A stretch of DNA of 64,000 bases from Paraconiothyrium sp. Pb-2020 (taxonomy: Eukaryota; Ascomycota; Dothideomycetes; Pleosporales; Didymosphaeriaceae). The notes beneath the pieces were generated by a model that was not told where the DNA came from, did not search any database, and worked only from the letters and a program-made list of their open reading frames with translations. The stretch covers positions 4,402,001-4,466,000 of the forward strand of contig JAJUBI010000005.1 of assembly GCA_022419385.1 (NCBI GenBank). Reading direction: 5' to 3'. How positions within the stretch are numbered: the stretch's first letter is position 1; every line of letters begins with the position of its first letter. Both the position numbers and the translations under genes were made by a program. This document shows, piece by piece, positions 44,144-56,683 of the stretch.

Positions 44144-47100
44144 TCAGTCGCTACCATACCATAGATAACTCTTTTCACCATCATTCGAGGATGCTTGCTT
44201 TCCCTTCAACAAATCTCGTTTCTTTCTCAACTTGGCCATTTCCAATTTCAGCTGCAACTGCTGAATCTCGATATCGTCTTCCTCAATATCGTCTCCCTTG
44301 GTTCCTTTATCCTTGGTATCATCCGGCCCACTTTCGTCACTATCGGGGTCGTGTGTCATTATTGTCTCGGGTGCGTCTCGGGTAGTTTTCTTTCCCGGAG
44401 TCTTGTATTCGACGGTACTGTCTGTCAACGGTTCGTCTCTATGGGCATCATCACTCGTAGAGCTCTGTGTCGATGAAAATCTAGTGCGCCTGCTCGTGCG
44501 CTTTGGTGTGATGCGGTCCTCTTGTCTTTTAAAGGCGTGAGGTGTGAACTCATCATACCGTTCTCCGTGACTGAATAGCAACCTAGTGTATGCGTTGAAT
44601 TCGTTGCTTGACTGTTGTACTGCGAGGAAGTGCTTCGTTTCAAGCTCGATGCGCCTTATTCCGTCTGCCTCTGATTGTGCGATGGCATAAGCGGTGGCGA
44701 TCGCATTCTTAATCTCTCGACCGTTCAATCCGCCGGAAGCTTCCCGATACCAACGTTCGGCGAAACTCAAGATGGAGGCATAGCTGAAGTGAAGACCTTG
44801 TTTCAAAGTCTCATCACGACGAGATAGCCGCCTGAGCTCCAGTCTCCAGAGAGCGAGATAACCATCCATCGTCAATGATTGGAAGTATAGCGTCAAATGA
44901 ATGTGCGACTTGAGTGATTCGTCGAACGTGCCGACTCTGTTTGTAGTGAGAATCAACGTGCCCGAAAAGTGGGCTAGAGCATTGCGGAACACTGGCTCAA
45001 GTTTTAGCAAACGCATCTTATATCAAAGAGGAACTGACCTGTAAACGTGCCGTTGCCTTCACGGTCCCCTTGGGAACGTTGCTGCAACACAAAGTCTGCC
45101 TCACGCATAAGCAAGATACATCCCCAGCGCTCTGCCTGGAAGAATAGTGACGCAATGTTTCGCTCAGTCTCCTTTGGCGTACCCTGCAGATCCGCTATAT
45201 TGAATGTCATCAAAGGCTTATTCAGCTTCGCAGCTAGCGTTTCCGCAGTTACCGTTTTACCGACTCCTGGGGGGCCATGGAATAGGATGACCAAACCACT
45301 GCGCTCGGAGCTATTATTAGTCAGAGAACCGCGTAACTGACCATTGATAACAGAGGTTAAAATCGATTTCTGATGTTCTGGAAGAACAAGATCATCCAAA
45401 CTCAAATCGGAAGCCTGCGTGTCTCTGAGATGGACTCGGTCAATATGTAAAGGATGCCTAATAACGTGTCAGTTTATATGGACTCACTAAATTCCTTGAA
45501 AGAACGTAGTATGGAACAACCACGGTGTGTTATTCCAAGGACTGAGAGATTGCATGGAGAGCTGTCCCTGGATCTCATACAGGCCTGCTCTACGCCCAGC
45601 CTCCAAAATATACCTTGGAAACTTTACATACCATGTACGCTTCTGTAGCAGAAGTCCACAAATCCGGAACGGGAGCAACTGTAGTTGAGTGCTGTCCAAT
45701 TGATCCCCGTTAAGATTTTTCAGGCTCTTGCAGGACCGTATGAATTGATCTCGTGCATTGAGATCAAGTAAAGAGTCATCGAACACGTCAGTGCAGCTTC
45801 TACAACCTGCGATTTTACAGTCGACAGATTCGAATGTCTCCCTTCTGTCAGCGGGTGTGGGGCGTGCTATCACGCCTCCGCCGAAGTCGATTCTCCAAGA
45901 GCAGCCCATCTCTCTGCAGTACTCTACAGCATCGGAATGGTTGACTATGATCTCGCTATCTTGCTGAATTTCATGTTAGACGCGATCCATAGATCAACCA
46001 ATGTATCGTACCTCTTCCTTAGCGATCCTGCTGCGAGAGCAATGCGCGCAGCTGTCTTTATCTCTATGTTGTGGATCCCAATCCTGCCTACGTGTCATTC
46101 TCAGTCAGCAACGGATATCAAAGGGAGTCGTAAGATAGTAACGCATCGATACAGATTGACACGTAAGGCACAACCGCTTGCGCAACACACAGAGCAATCG
46201 TGGACCAGCGTAGTTACTTACAGAACTGGACCGTAGTACTGCAGTCTAGGGATTCCTTCCAAGTACTGTACGTATCTCTCGCCACGCTCATGGAGATCAG
46301 TTCTCGGGGTCTTGAAAGATATAGTCAATGGATACACTGGCAGGGCCTCTATGTCGCATTTGCCAGAATATTCAGAGATAACGATGCGATGGGATCGTGG
46401 TCCGAAAAAAGTACCGTTATGGTCGATGAAGAAGCAATCGATTACAAAGTCGGAAAACTTTCGTGATGAGATTACCCCATAATTCCCCTGGTCTTCGAAT
46501 TGCAGTTCCATGGCATCTGCATCTTTCCGTTCGGTTTTTGAAGAGTTCTCCAGATCGATGATGGGGCGGCCACCAGTGACGTGAAGCACTTGGTATCCTC
46601 TGCACCCTTCTGGTGTGGAGCTCACTGCGACTACACCCGGCGTGAAGAGTAGCCACAGATGCTCGAATTCTATGTCTCGCAACAAACCATCTCTTATCTT
46701 ACTTTGAAGGTGGAGCAAGTCCGCCAGGTCGCTTTCAACGAAGTCAATCAAGCAATCGATTTCCTCAAGTCTTCGGTCTGTGGTCTCCGACTTTTCAATT
46801 GCCAATAGGTTTGTGTGGTTTTCACTCTTGTCTGGATGACTTTGCTTACTCGGATCTACGCTTTGATCGCCGCTTCGATCTTCAGCGGCCTTCAATCTTT
46901 GCGCCATCACTGAAGAATATTGTTTGATTGCGTCGTAGTACACAATGAGTGGCTTGAATGGATATACGAGAACGTTGCTTTTTGAAGAGATTCGTAAGTT
47001 GTTTGACGTAATCCTCCTAAGCGTACTGATCAGAGTGCGAGAATTGATGGCAACACGGGATGGACACTCTTTGGCCGATACGACCGCATCACCGTTGAGT

Positions 47101-48226
47101 GTATTCGTTCTTGACAGAGGGCGAATGCCATTTGATACATCGGAAACATCGTTGGGGGTCCCCGTAGCAACAATGAGTGTTTTCAAAGCTGGGTATAACT
47201 CGGCGCGTGGTTTAATTTTCCTCCAGTCCTGGTAGGCTACCCTGGTGATACCGATTTCCTGTTGCACTTCGTTCTCGTCGTCTTCGATCAGCGTGCTTAC
47301 GGATGGAGCATACCGCTGGTTTGAAAACATAGAGACGCTATCATCGAACGCCACAGAGCGTCCGACAACGGATTGTTCTCGTACTCTGCTAAGCCGGCGG
47401 CTAGCAGCGTGCGAAAGGAGATCGTCGTTGTCATCGCACACGCTGGCCGCAGCGATGATCTCTAGACTAGGCTCGTCGTCGATCATCTCCATCTCATATT
47501 CGACAACGATGCGTTGCGAGCTGGCGATCCCCATGTCTTTGGTAAGCTTACCTAGGTCCTCAACAAGATTTCGTAGGTCCTGCACCAATTTATCGAATTT
47601 TTCGCCATCATGAACGGCCCAACGTATAGAGTCTGCGATCCTAGTTTTCCGCTGCAGGCTGGTATTACAAAATAGTTTGGTGCTTTGAAAAGCTTTCGAG
47701 AATGCGCTCAATGGTGCGCCCTCAATCAACCTTGAGCCAATAGGGGCTCGTTGCAACTTAAGTCCATAAATCTCTTTCAGTCTTTCGGCGTTCATGAGAA
47801 GGGATTGGATCCTCTCCAGAGTGACCTCTATGCGCCTGTTGCGATACGACGATGAGGGATCATCGAATCTGCAGTAGATTTAGCATCACTACCCTCGAAG
47901 AAATTTGGAACCGTCGCAATGCACTTATAAATTAAGATGTGATCCTGAGTGTTTCTGGCCAAGCATAGTCCTGAAACGACTCGTAGGGCTTGCGGGAAAG
48001 ATAAATGCAAAGCTTACATTGGGTTCACACGCTCTTCCTCCATGAATCCACATGCTTTACCCCAAGCCATCAGCTCGAATTGCTGGTTATCGAGCATCGT
48101 CTGAAGCACCTCATAGTCAGCCGTGCGGGATCCGCAGACCTGGACAAATTTGAAGGCATCCACGCAGGTACTGAATAAGCCGGCAAGGCCTATGAAGCCG
48201 ACAGCTAGCCCGACTGCTTCCGCCAT
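44144..48226 (-). CDS. HeLo-DUF7025-AAA+ ATPase fusion protein
   Basis: Six exons (48226-48018, 47868-46222, 46087-46012, 45963-45632, 45457-45039, 44991-44144) join in phase to 1176 residues. Residues 1 to about 190 are a HeLo domain: MAEAVGLAVGFIGLAGLFST, then DYEVLQTMLDNQQFELMAWG. HeLo is the membrane-attacking cell-death domain of HET-S-type proteins. Residues about 470-610 are DUF7025 (FEHLWLLFTPGVVAVSS, CFFIDHNGTFFGPRSHRIVI, DIEALPVYPLTISF). The AAA+ module starts near LVLPEHQKSILTSVI, with Walker A GPPGVGKT (about 815-822), a Walker B region CILLMREADFVL (about 870), and sensor-type ILTTNRVGTFDE. In Walker B the metal-binding aspartate is replaced by arginine while the glutamate is kept. 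The tail is acidic and then coiled coil (EIQQLQLKLEMAKLRKKRD). Two separate genes are less likely, since no stop or start separates the parts and all phases fit. Confidence 0.84.
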
Positions 48227-49491
48227 GAGCGCTGCTGATGAAATGGAGGTTGGATGAACGGACACAATATGGCGACCAGGCTGTGCCCCTCTTCACTTAT
48301 GGCGGGGCAAATGCATCCTCAGCCCCATGCAGGCGCAAGGCTGTGGGCTGAGTTTCTGGGGCCATTTCGACCACGTGGTATGTGGCGAGGAAGAGCAAGG
48401 CAGACCAAAACATGCTGCTTACTATATGAGCATAATGGCAATAATAATCCACGGATGAAAGGACGCAATGAAGAACTGGGCATAGTGGTGGCTACAATGT
48501 ATCCACTGGGGATCGCCCATCTCCAAAAAGACGCTAATTAGTAAGCAGACATAGGCGGAATCATGCTTTCCTCTCTTCTATCGTCACTCGTCTTTCTGCA
48601 GGTTCTTCTTCCAGTTTTGTCTTCTACTGAGTAACCTTCTCGAACCGCGTTTTCGTTCTGACTTCTACCGCGTGCGATCGGCGGCAAAGACGTGGTGTAC
48701 CGACGCACAGAAACAACGTGACGGCTGGTTCGCCGCAACTAGCTGGGGATTTTGTTCTTAACGTTTTCGCTAGGCATTGCTCCAACTCCTTGAACCTTCC
48801 ATTAGATGGGAATCAAATTCTGTGTGGTTTTACGATATTCGTGCCTACGCATGCAGTTTACAACTTTCTGCGTCAATCGTTGACAAATTTGACCAGCTGC
48901 GAGATCTTAAGTTCACCTTGAACTCCGAGCCCATACTCGAACCAAGTGGATATCCTTATCGCATGCTAAACTGCTAGGACTGTCGTATTCCCGCATTCGC
49001 CGTTCTGAGACTGGTTTATCGTGGCAGCAATGGTTCACTTGCACGATGCAGAGCAAAGCTGAAAATGAAACCATGGGCGAAGTGCATGCGGCGACCAAAA
49101 ACAAGCGATCCCCCAGCCCACTTCGCTCCACCACCTTGAGTCTTATGCAAAGCTTGCTGGATGGTTTACACACGTACCAAATTCATTGTACGGTTCGCGG
49201 GGCTCAGCCTACTCAATTAGTGTTTAGGTCAAGTTAGCACACTGCATGCTGACGACCCTGAACGACTGACCAACAGCTGAACTATACCTAGGTAGGACTT
49301 GACTAGGCCCGCGCTGAGATAATCGACCATCGTCCTGTCAGCCAGCGTTGACAGGGCCACCGTTATATCTGTGCCTGGCACGCACGACTGACAAAATGTT
49401 CTGTAGGCAAGAACAACACGCTCCCAACCCTCGCCAGACCTCCTCCTCTAGTTCGGTTCTGCATTGTCACTATACCGAGGTGAACGGAATA
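48227..49491. promoter_or_regulatory. Divergent intergenic region, no gene seen
   Basis: 1.26 kb between two divergent genes, so both promoters lie here. An upstream in-frame stretch before 49492 is not conserved-looking. Confidence 0.45.
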
Positions 49492-50277
49492 ATGGACACA
49501 TCCGCGAGCAAAGCGACTTTTTGGTTTATGTTCATCTCTAACTGTTGTCTATCTGCTCTTTCGATCACGAACCTTGGGCTGATCAGTTCCATGGTGGGCT
49601 TCATCCTCCGGCAGAAATATATGGGACGCGTATCATTCCCATGTTTCAGCACCGCGAGACTGACGCATCCTTCTATAGATAATGTTGTCACGTACCAAGT
49701 GAATTGGCCAGGAAACACCGTACAGCTTGTCACGCATCCAAGGAACCTATGGGTCAATCAAGGTCACGAGTCCAACGGTGTGGCCGGCTATGGATTCTTC
49801 CTCGGACTTGTCGCAATGTACGTGGCATGGCGACAAAGACTCCGGGTGGGAAAGGTATGTTGGGTCTCTGGTCACATCGTCTCACGTTAACATGTGCTCC
49901 AGCCACCTTCGAAAACACTAGTCGCAGTCTTCGTCTTGCAACTTCTCTCCGTGCTCTTCACACTCTCAGCCATAATCTTCGTCTTCCTCGTCACCAACCA
50001 AACGAACCACCAGCACATCTCTGAGACCATCGCTCGTTCGAACGTGCCCTATCCGGAGCATTGGTGGACACCCGAAAACTGGTACAAAGCGGTACTGGAA
50101 CTGCCTTCAGAGCAGGATCGCCGTAGCATCCGTTCCGCTGTAACGCATATGAAGGCTTGGAGGTGGATTCTCGTTCCTATTTTCCTGCTCGATATATTGA
50201 CTTTCGCCATTACAACTTTCGAGATGATCAGGCAGAGGAGACTTCCGGGGCAGAGGGTTCGATCCGTTCAGAAGTGA
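49492..50277 (+). CDS. Four-helix membrane protein of an uncharacterised fungal family
   Basis: Two exons (49492-49854, 49903-50277) give 245 residues. Helices are visible at about 8-35 (SKATFWFMFISNCCLSALSI onward), 97-113 (GVAGYGFFLGLVAMYVAW), 128-152 (VAVFVLQLLSVLFTLSAIIF) and 212-232 (WILVPIFLLDILTFAITTF). The extracellular-type loop LWVNQGHESNGVAGYGF and the block HWWTPENWYKAVLELPSE are hallmarks shared with many ascomycete proteins that have no assigned role. Overall topology recalls SUR7/MARVEL-like proteins, but the resemblance is only of fold type. The ATG at 49492 is chosen because it sits directly before the first helix. Confidence 0.78.
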
Positions 50278-51182
50278 CGGTACAACGAGCGGGATGTTCC
50301 GGACAAACTGCGGGAGTAATCAAGTCCTGTCACGAGAGTCTTAAAATGTTGCAATCGTGAATGCCAAGCAGATTGGAGTGGGTGCCAGGTTGGCGTTCAT
50401 GGGCCCAGCAAACGGCTTCGCTCTCTCGGTTCAAACCGACCATCGGGAGTCAAAGGAAGGAAATAGCGCTTTAGCTTTCGACATAGCATTATACCTAGGT
50501 ATCTTAACCATCAGCTGCTTGTTCCGATCACGCCGGCATCTCAACGAAATTGACGTTCACATGCCATTTTCCCCTGCACCCCAGATCATGCGTCACGCGT
50601 GCACCTGGGCATGTTGTGGATCATGCTGCGAGTGCATGAGCTGTTTCGCTCAATGCGTTAGACTCGCGCTCATGATTGATGAAATGCTCGATCAAATAGT
50701 CATTGACACGCTCAGCCTATATGGTTTTGGGCTTCTTGAAATCACTGTACTCTCAGCGTGCCATCCCATCGCGTTCCCTGAGGTACCACCTTCTCCGTTT
50801 GATCTCTGGCATTATGTTCATTGTATAGATACCTCTCCAGTACTCTGCGAATTTATCATTTTTATATCTCTCGATGATACGAAGTCTATCGCGTTCAAGC
50901 TCAGGACAAGCTCAGCAGGCCAGCCAACCCTGGCGTCACATCCCACTTCGAGTTAAGCGAGGCAACACCAACAAGCCTCGGGACCTCACATCGAAAAAGT
51001 TGACGCCCCGCAAAAGCTGCCGTTCACGCGCAACCCTTCACCGCCTTCTCACGTGCGGTTCTTAGTTCGCCCTACCGCGCCTGAACTCCATCCGACATCG
51101 CACCTACCTTCACGACACCTCGAATGCCACCGGCGACTTCATAGAATTCCCCGCGGCTGCACGCACCACACGACCACCCGCC
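50278..51182. other. Intergenic, one unsupported frame
   Basis: A 199-codon frame (50357-50956, +) is Cys-rich in one patch but has no family resemblance or splice logic. The right end is the promoter of the acyltransferase gene. Confidence 0.45.
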
Positions 51183-52251
51183 ATGAGCTGGCTCCTCTAC
51201 ACCATGGCTGCCCCGCCGATACTCATCGTCTTCCTGCGCTTCCTCTCGCTCATTCTTCCCGGGAAGCTGGCGCAGCTTGCCTCGTTCGCGGCTTTCTTCA
51301 TCACGAGTATGATCATGATGAGCATCTCCGCCATGTACGGCGTCTTCGCGAGTATATTCTTGAGAACTGTAGGATACGGAGGCTTGAGCCAATGGACGGT
51401 TGCGAGGGTTTTCAAGTGGACTATGTGGTTTACTACAGGAGTTACGTTCAAGGTCACCAATAGCGGCGGGGAGGAGGCGCTGTTGACGAGGCCCGCTGTG
51501 CTCTTGGGCAATCACCAGAGGTGAGTGCTGTCTTTGGTAGAATTGCAGTGAGCCATTGCATAGGCTCACACGAGCACCTTTGGAGAAAGACGCCTGGCAA
51601 GAAGCGAAAAACAAACTGACAAGCCACAGCGAACTCGACGTCCTTATGCTCGGCTGCACATTCCCCAAGTACACCTCCGTGACAGCAAAAAAGTCCCTCA
51701 AATGGGCACCTATCCTGGGCTGGTTCAGTACGTCTCTACTCTTCTCTCCCATCCCACCTGCCTCCTAACAACCCCCAGTGGCCCTCTCCAAAACCGTCTT
51801 CATCGACCGCGCAAACCGCACCACCGCCCGCGCCGCCTTTGACTCCGCCGCCAACACCATGCGCACGGAGTGCCAAAACGTCTTCATCTTCCCCGAAGGC
51901 ACGCGCTCCTACGCCGAGCAGCCCGAGCTCCTGCCCTTTAAAAAGGGCGCCTTCCACCTCGCCATCCAAGCCCAGGTCCCCATCATACCCATCGTCGTCG
52001 CAAACTACAGCCACGTTCTGAACGTCAAGAAGCGCGAGTTCCACCCGGGTGTGATCGACGTCAGTGTGCTGCCGCCGATCAGCACCAAAGGGATGACAGT
52101 GGAGAATGTAGATGCGTTGATGAAGAGGACGAGGGATGCGATGTTAGATGAGTTGATACGATTGAGCCATGTCACTGGGGAAGGAAACGGTATGCCGTTG
52201 CCCAGGACATCAGGACGGGACGAGCCAGGCGAGCTTAGGAAGCGAAACTAG
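51183..52251 (+). CDS. slc1: 1-acyl-sn-glycerol-3-phosphate acyltransferase
   Basis: Makes phosphatidic acid from lysophosphatidic acid and acyl-CoA in the ER membrane. Three exons (51183-51520, 51630-51727, 51779-52251) give 302 residues. Two N-terminal membrane helices (about 8-25 and 34-60) precede the catalytic motif NHQSELD (H-x4-D form, about 109-115), which is created exactly by splicing at AG/C. The second join gives GWFMALSKTVFIDRANR. The acyl-acceptor motif FPEGTRS (about 183-189) and the late VPIIPIVVANYSHV block complete the PlsC family set. The length is normal. Confidence 0.94.
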
Positions 52252-52770
52252 CGGTGCATCTGCATCGGTGGCATGCGTAGCATCTGGCGTTCGGGCGTTT
52301 TCACGGCATATATCCACGCGGCGGGCGGTTATGGCAGCATTGCGATTTTGCATCCGTGAGCACATGGAATACACCTGCATCCTTATGGGAGATATACCAT
52401 TCACGATAGGCTGGTGTTGATTTGAGATATCAAAAATATTTGTTACATAGGACACTATGTGGACCCCTCCCATCCTCCGTGACGGAACTTACTCCTCGGG
52501 AACGATGTACATACCCCGATTTCACAAGCAGCCCATCAGACTCCCACACGCGTCAACATCTCCATAAATTTTTCGTGAAGCTTCGGTATACCCTAAACAG
52601 CGAGGGGCACGCGGGGCTGCGCGGGGGTGCTCAAGCTCGGTACAACACATCCCATCTAGACGCGTGTAATCCACACAGCATGGATATTCCCACCACATAT
52701 TAGCTCGATCTCGCGAGCTCGAAGTCACTTCTATTATTTCCTTCTCTCGAGCCGAGTAGCATCGTCAAAC
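52252..52770. other. Intergenic, no gene seen
   Basis: 3' flank of the acyltransferase and promoter-side sequence of the SDR pseudogene. Nothing else recognised. Confidence 0.5.
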
Positions 52771-53815
52771 ATGGCAGCGCGCAAACCAGGCGTTACAGAC
52801 GTGACGTCGCGGTCTCCACCGTTCTCTGTGAACGGCAAGTCGGCGATAGTCACGGGGGCGGGTTCCGGTATGGACGATGCTTTTGAGAAGGGCTTCTGGT
52901 ATTTTGTTGATATTTGGAGCAGGAATCAACTTCTCCTTTGCGGCACTGCTTTTGGCGAAGGGGTGCAATGTACTCATCGCAGACCTCTCGCTACGGCCTG
53001 AAGCGCAGAAACTCATCTCGGAGTATGATGCGAAGGGAAAACCGAAAGCAGTGTTTGTGAAGACAGATGTCACAGATTGGACGCAGCTAGAGCGCATGTT
53101 CGACGTAGCTCGGAAGGAGTTTGGAACTGTGGACGTGGTATGTCCCGGAGCGGGCATCTGTACGTATCCCCCTTCCCCTCCATCCCTCAAGCGTTCGAAG
53201 ACGATAGGAAAGCGAAAAGATATACTGATTCAGCAAAAGACGACCCGCACTGGACCAACTTCTGGCACCCACCCGGCAGCACGAAAAGCAAAGACTCGCC
53301 AGTCCTCCCGCTACGCCACACTCGACATCAACATCACGCACCCCATCCGCACAACCCAGCTCGCAATCTCACAGTACCTGTCTGACAAAGCATCTCCGCG
53401 CAATCCCAAGCGCGTCGTCATCATCTCCAGCATAGCCGGCCAAGCAAGCAACCTAAACACCCCCCTCTACGTCGCCGCCAAACACGCCATGAACGGCTTC
53501 ATCCCGCAGCCTCGGCCCCTTAGATGCACAGACTAGGCATACGCGTAAACGGCGTCGCGCCGGGCGTTATAAAGACGCCGCTGTGGACAGAGCACCCTGA
53601 GAAAATGTCCTTTCTTGACGAGAAGCAAGATGCGTGGGCGACGCCGGAGGAAGTGGCAGAGGCGATGCTGAGATGTGTGGAGGAGGAGGGCTGGGGGGAG
53701 GCACGGTGTTGGAGGTGGGGGCGGGGCAGACGAGGAGGGTGGAGCAGTTTAATGATCCGGGGCCGAGTGGGAGGGGGCATACGGTGACGAATTTGGAGAG
53801 GAGTTATGAGGAGTG
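52771..53815 (+). pseudogene. Short-chain dehydrogenase/reductase pseudogene (15-PGDH-like)
   Basis: The first exons are sound: 52771-52867 with the NAD-binding TGAGSG start, 52923-53159 (LLLAKGCNVLIADLSLRPEA, TDVTDWTQLERMFDVARKEF) and a third from 53234 (DDPHWTNFWHPPG). Then the family match jumps between frames at four places: an extra base near 53302, an extra base near 53504, a shift around 53529-53532, and one missing G in the G-run at 53693-53698. The catalytic region (Tyr-x3-Lys as YVAAKHAM) and the end (LGIRVNGVAPGVIKTPLWTE, GGTVLEVGAGQTRRVE) are recognisable but in different frames. No GT-AG introns explain the jumps. Neighbouring genes have clean frames, so decay is more likely than poor sequence. 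The 3' limit is approximate. Confidence 0.78.
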
Positions 53816-55064
53816 TGTTTGGGTGGTTGGGGGAGGAGGGGTGGGGGGAAAAGGAAGGCGAAGTTGTGAGAGGGAGGGGAGGGCATATTGGGATGGGATG
53901 CCGAGGGAGGGTGTAGTTGATTTGGGAGGAAAATGAGTAGACAACGGGTAAGGTCTGTCAAGTGAAATGCGTGATCACGTGGACTAGGTCGAAGGCATTG
54001 AGGAAAGTCGAATCATCCGGAAAATATTTCCGAGCTGAATAGAGAGCTCGGATTTCTTTTTGTTGGAAGACGTGTTGCAGCCCCTGTTATTCCGGATCTT
54101 GATTGTTATGGTCGTTCAGTTTCTGCGTTTGAGTTCCGGATAGTAGTAAGTCGCGGACGTTGACGACCATAGCTGGTATTTCGCTTCACGCCGAAAGTTA
54201 TCAAAATCACTTCTAGGCTGGTTTGCCATTTATTAATCATGGTTCTAGAGCGATTCTGGCATGTCAGCGGACGGTCAATAGGCCATCAGCCTTCTTCTGG
54301 GCGACTGAGCACCGAACCAGAGTTCACGATGTGCTTCGGGGGACATGCGTCCGACAGCACATCAACTTTCGTGTTGGTAAAAGTTGCTTGCTGCTCCGGA
54401 GATGGCGTGCGCGGAGATACGTGATACCATTGGCGGAAGAAGCAAGTATCAGATTAGCCGCGGGGAGTGAGAAGGCGACAGACTTGTGTAGAATCGTTGA
54501 ACTAGGCGCGGATAGGCTGCATGAGGCTGAAAGGCGGCCTGTGAACCTCGCTGAGTTGCCGGCCGGCGGCGTTTGAAATTGGGTGCGGCTTGGCCGGCCT
54601 GACCTTCAGAGATTTACTATGCCTCATTGTTTGAAGGCAAGGAATGGTGGCATGAGAGGCAATGGATCGTTCGAGGCTTGGATTACCGTGCGAGTTGTAA
54701 TGCAGTCATCGGGGTGGGAGGCGTGCTGCTGCATCGGCGCTGTCAGAAACACCCAGCGCAGGAAACTGGGCCAGGGTTCTGCTTAGTACTGGCGTTGTAA
54801 GACGCTGATTGATACGGCGCTTTTGAGCGGGCCCATGGCCACTCGCATTGTTTGTTCCCGGCCGTGTCGGTCTATCGGCGAGGGTGCGTCGCCACTGTGA
54901 CGCTGCGGCGGGGCGCTTTTTCCATAGCGGGGCAGCAGCTGCCAAAGCAAAACAACGCATTTTACTTCCTCCTTCCCAACAACACCGTCCTGCTCTGCAT
55001 TCCACCCATCTGCTCGAAGCCATATAACTGTACCCATTGAATTGGACTGCTGAAACCACACACA
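53816..55064. other. Intergenic, no gene seen
   Basis: About 1.2 kb holding the worn end of the SDR pseudogene and the transaldolase promoter. A medium frame at 54223-54576 has no family signal. Confidence 0.5.
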
Positions 55065-56146
55065 ATGTCTTCCAGCCTCGATCAATTGAAGGCCACCGGC
55101 ACCACCGTCGTCTGCGACTCCGGCGACTTCGCGACCATCGACAAGTACAAGCCTCAGGATGCGACCACCAACCCCTCGCTCATCCTCGCCGCCTCCAAGA
55201 AGCCCGAGTACGCCAAGCTGATCGATGCCGCCGTTCAGTACGGCAAGAAGCACGGCAAGGACCTCGACCACCAGGTCGACATCACTCTGGACAACCTGCT
55301 CGTGCAGTTCGGAAGTGAGATCCTCAAGATCATCCCCGGCAAGGTCTCGACCGAGGTGGACGCGCGCTTCTCGTTCTCTACCGAGCAGTCGGTCAACAAG
55401 GCCCTGCGCATCATCGACGTACGTTCATCCCAAGCTTCACCCACCGGTCGGATATCGCGGATGCTAATTTGAGCAGCTCTACAAGGAGGCTGGTATTGAC
55501 AAGGACCGCATTCTCATCAAGATAGCATCGACATGGGAGGGCATCAAGGCCGCCGAGATCCTTCAGCACAAGTACGGAATCAACACCAACCTGACCCTCA
55601 TGTTCTCGCTCACCCAGGCCATCGCCGCCGCCGAGGCCGGTGCCTACCTCATCTCTCCCTTCGTCGGCCGCATCCTCGACTGGTACAAGGCCGCGACCAA
55701 GAAGGAGTACTCCGCCCAGGAGGACCCCGGTGTCAAGTCCGTTGGCACCATCTTCAACTACTACAAGAAGTACGGCTACAACACCATTGTCATGGGTGCC
55801 TCTTTCAGGAACATCGGCGAGATCACTGAGCTCGCTGGCTGCGACTACCTGACCATTGCTGTGAGTTTCCCCTCAAGCTGATCTCGAGACTGAATGCTGA
55901 CTGTGATAGCCCAACCTGCTCGAGCAGCTGTACAACTCCAAGGACGAGGTGCCCAAGAAGCTCGATGCTTCCCAGGCAAATTCGCTCGACCTCGAGAAGA
56001 AGAGCTACATCAACAGCGAGGCCGACTTCCGCTTCGACTTCAACGAGGAGCAGATGGCTGTTGAGAAGCTGCGCGAGGGTATCTCCAAGTTCGCTGCTGA
56101 CGCCGAGACACTCAAGGAGATCCTGCGACAGAAGATCCAGGCTTAG
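55065..56146 (+). CDS. tal1: Transaldolase
   Basis: Pentose-phosphate enzyme that moves a dihydroxyacetone unit between sugar phosphates through a lysine Schiff base. Three exons (55065-55418, 55477-55860, 55910-56146) give 324 residues, the standard length. Landmarks are SGDFATIDKYKPQDATTNPS at the start, DRILIKIASTWEGIKAAE with the Schiff-base lysine at 133, NLTLMFSLTQAIAAAEAGA, ISPFVGRILDW and IVMGASFRNIGEI. Codon use is strongly C-ending and biased, consistent with high expression. It lies 537 bp upstream of sod1 in the same direction. Confidence 0.98.
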
Positions 56147-56683
56147 AGGAGGAAAATATGATATCTGTCGTTTTCTCTTGATTGTGCAATGAACTACATC
56201 AAGAAATTGGCACCGTGCTAGTTATGAAAATAGCAATTGATTCATGTTGATAGTGTTCCTGTGTCAAGAGGCAGACATTTGCACAGTGTTCAAGCCGATA
56301 CACTCCCAATTGCACATCGCATTTCTGGACGACCAGACAGACAGACAAGATGCAAATCTTGCAGCTTTTTAAGTTTTTTGCCGAGTGCCTCCGGAGACAA
56401 CACATCCATGTATGCAAACTAGGGCATACCCCACTAGCTGTTTCTGTTACAGACGAACTGGGGGTCTTCATTCATTAATCATCTGCTGGGGCGGGACTCG
56501 GAGCTAAGGTCGGAGCAGTGCAGCTCAGTTGCGTCACGCAATGCCCCGCTCGAACGAGGAGCCGAAGCTTACAACGCACCGTCTGTCCCCTACCCTACTT
56601 AACTACAAGACATTCTATCAACAAAAGCCACAACAACAACCAACACATCCACATCCATCGAATTTATATCTACTACCGTCACA
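56147..56683. other. Intergenic tal1-sod1
   Basis: 3' flank of tal1 and the promoter and leader of sod1. The leader is A/C-rich with CAAC repeats just before the ATG. No gene seen. Confidence 0.5.

Noticed and set aside
46945..47613. Plus-strand frames of 96 and 122 codons
   Set aside because: Antisense to exon 2 of the HeLo-AAA gene, which has family support.
50357..50956. 199-codon plus-strand frame
   Set aside because: No recognised family, no splice logic and no homologue-like blocks. An orphan gene cannot be excluded, but evidence is too thin to list it.
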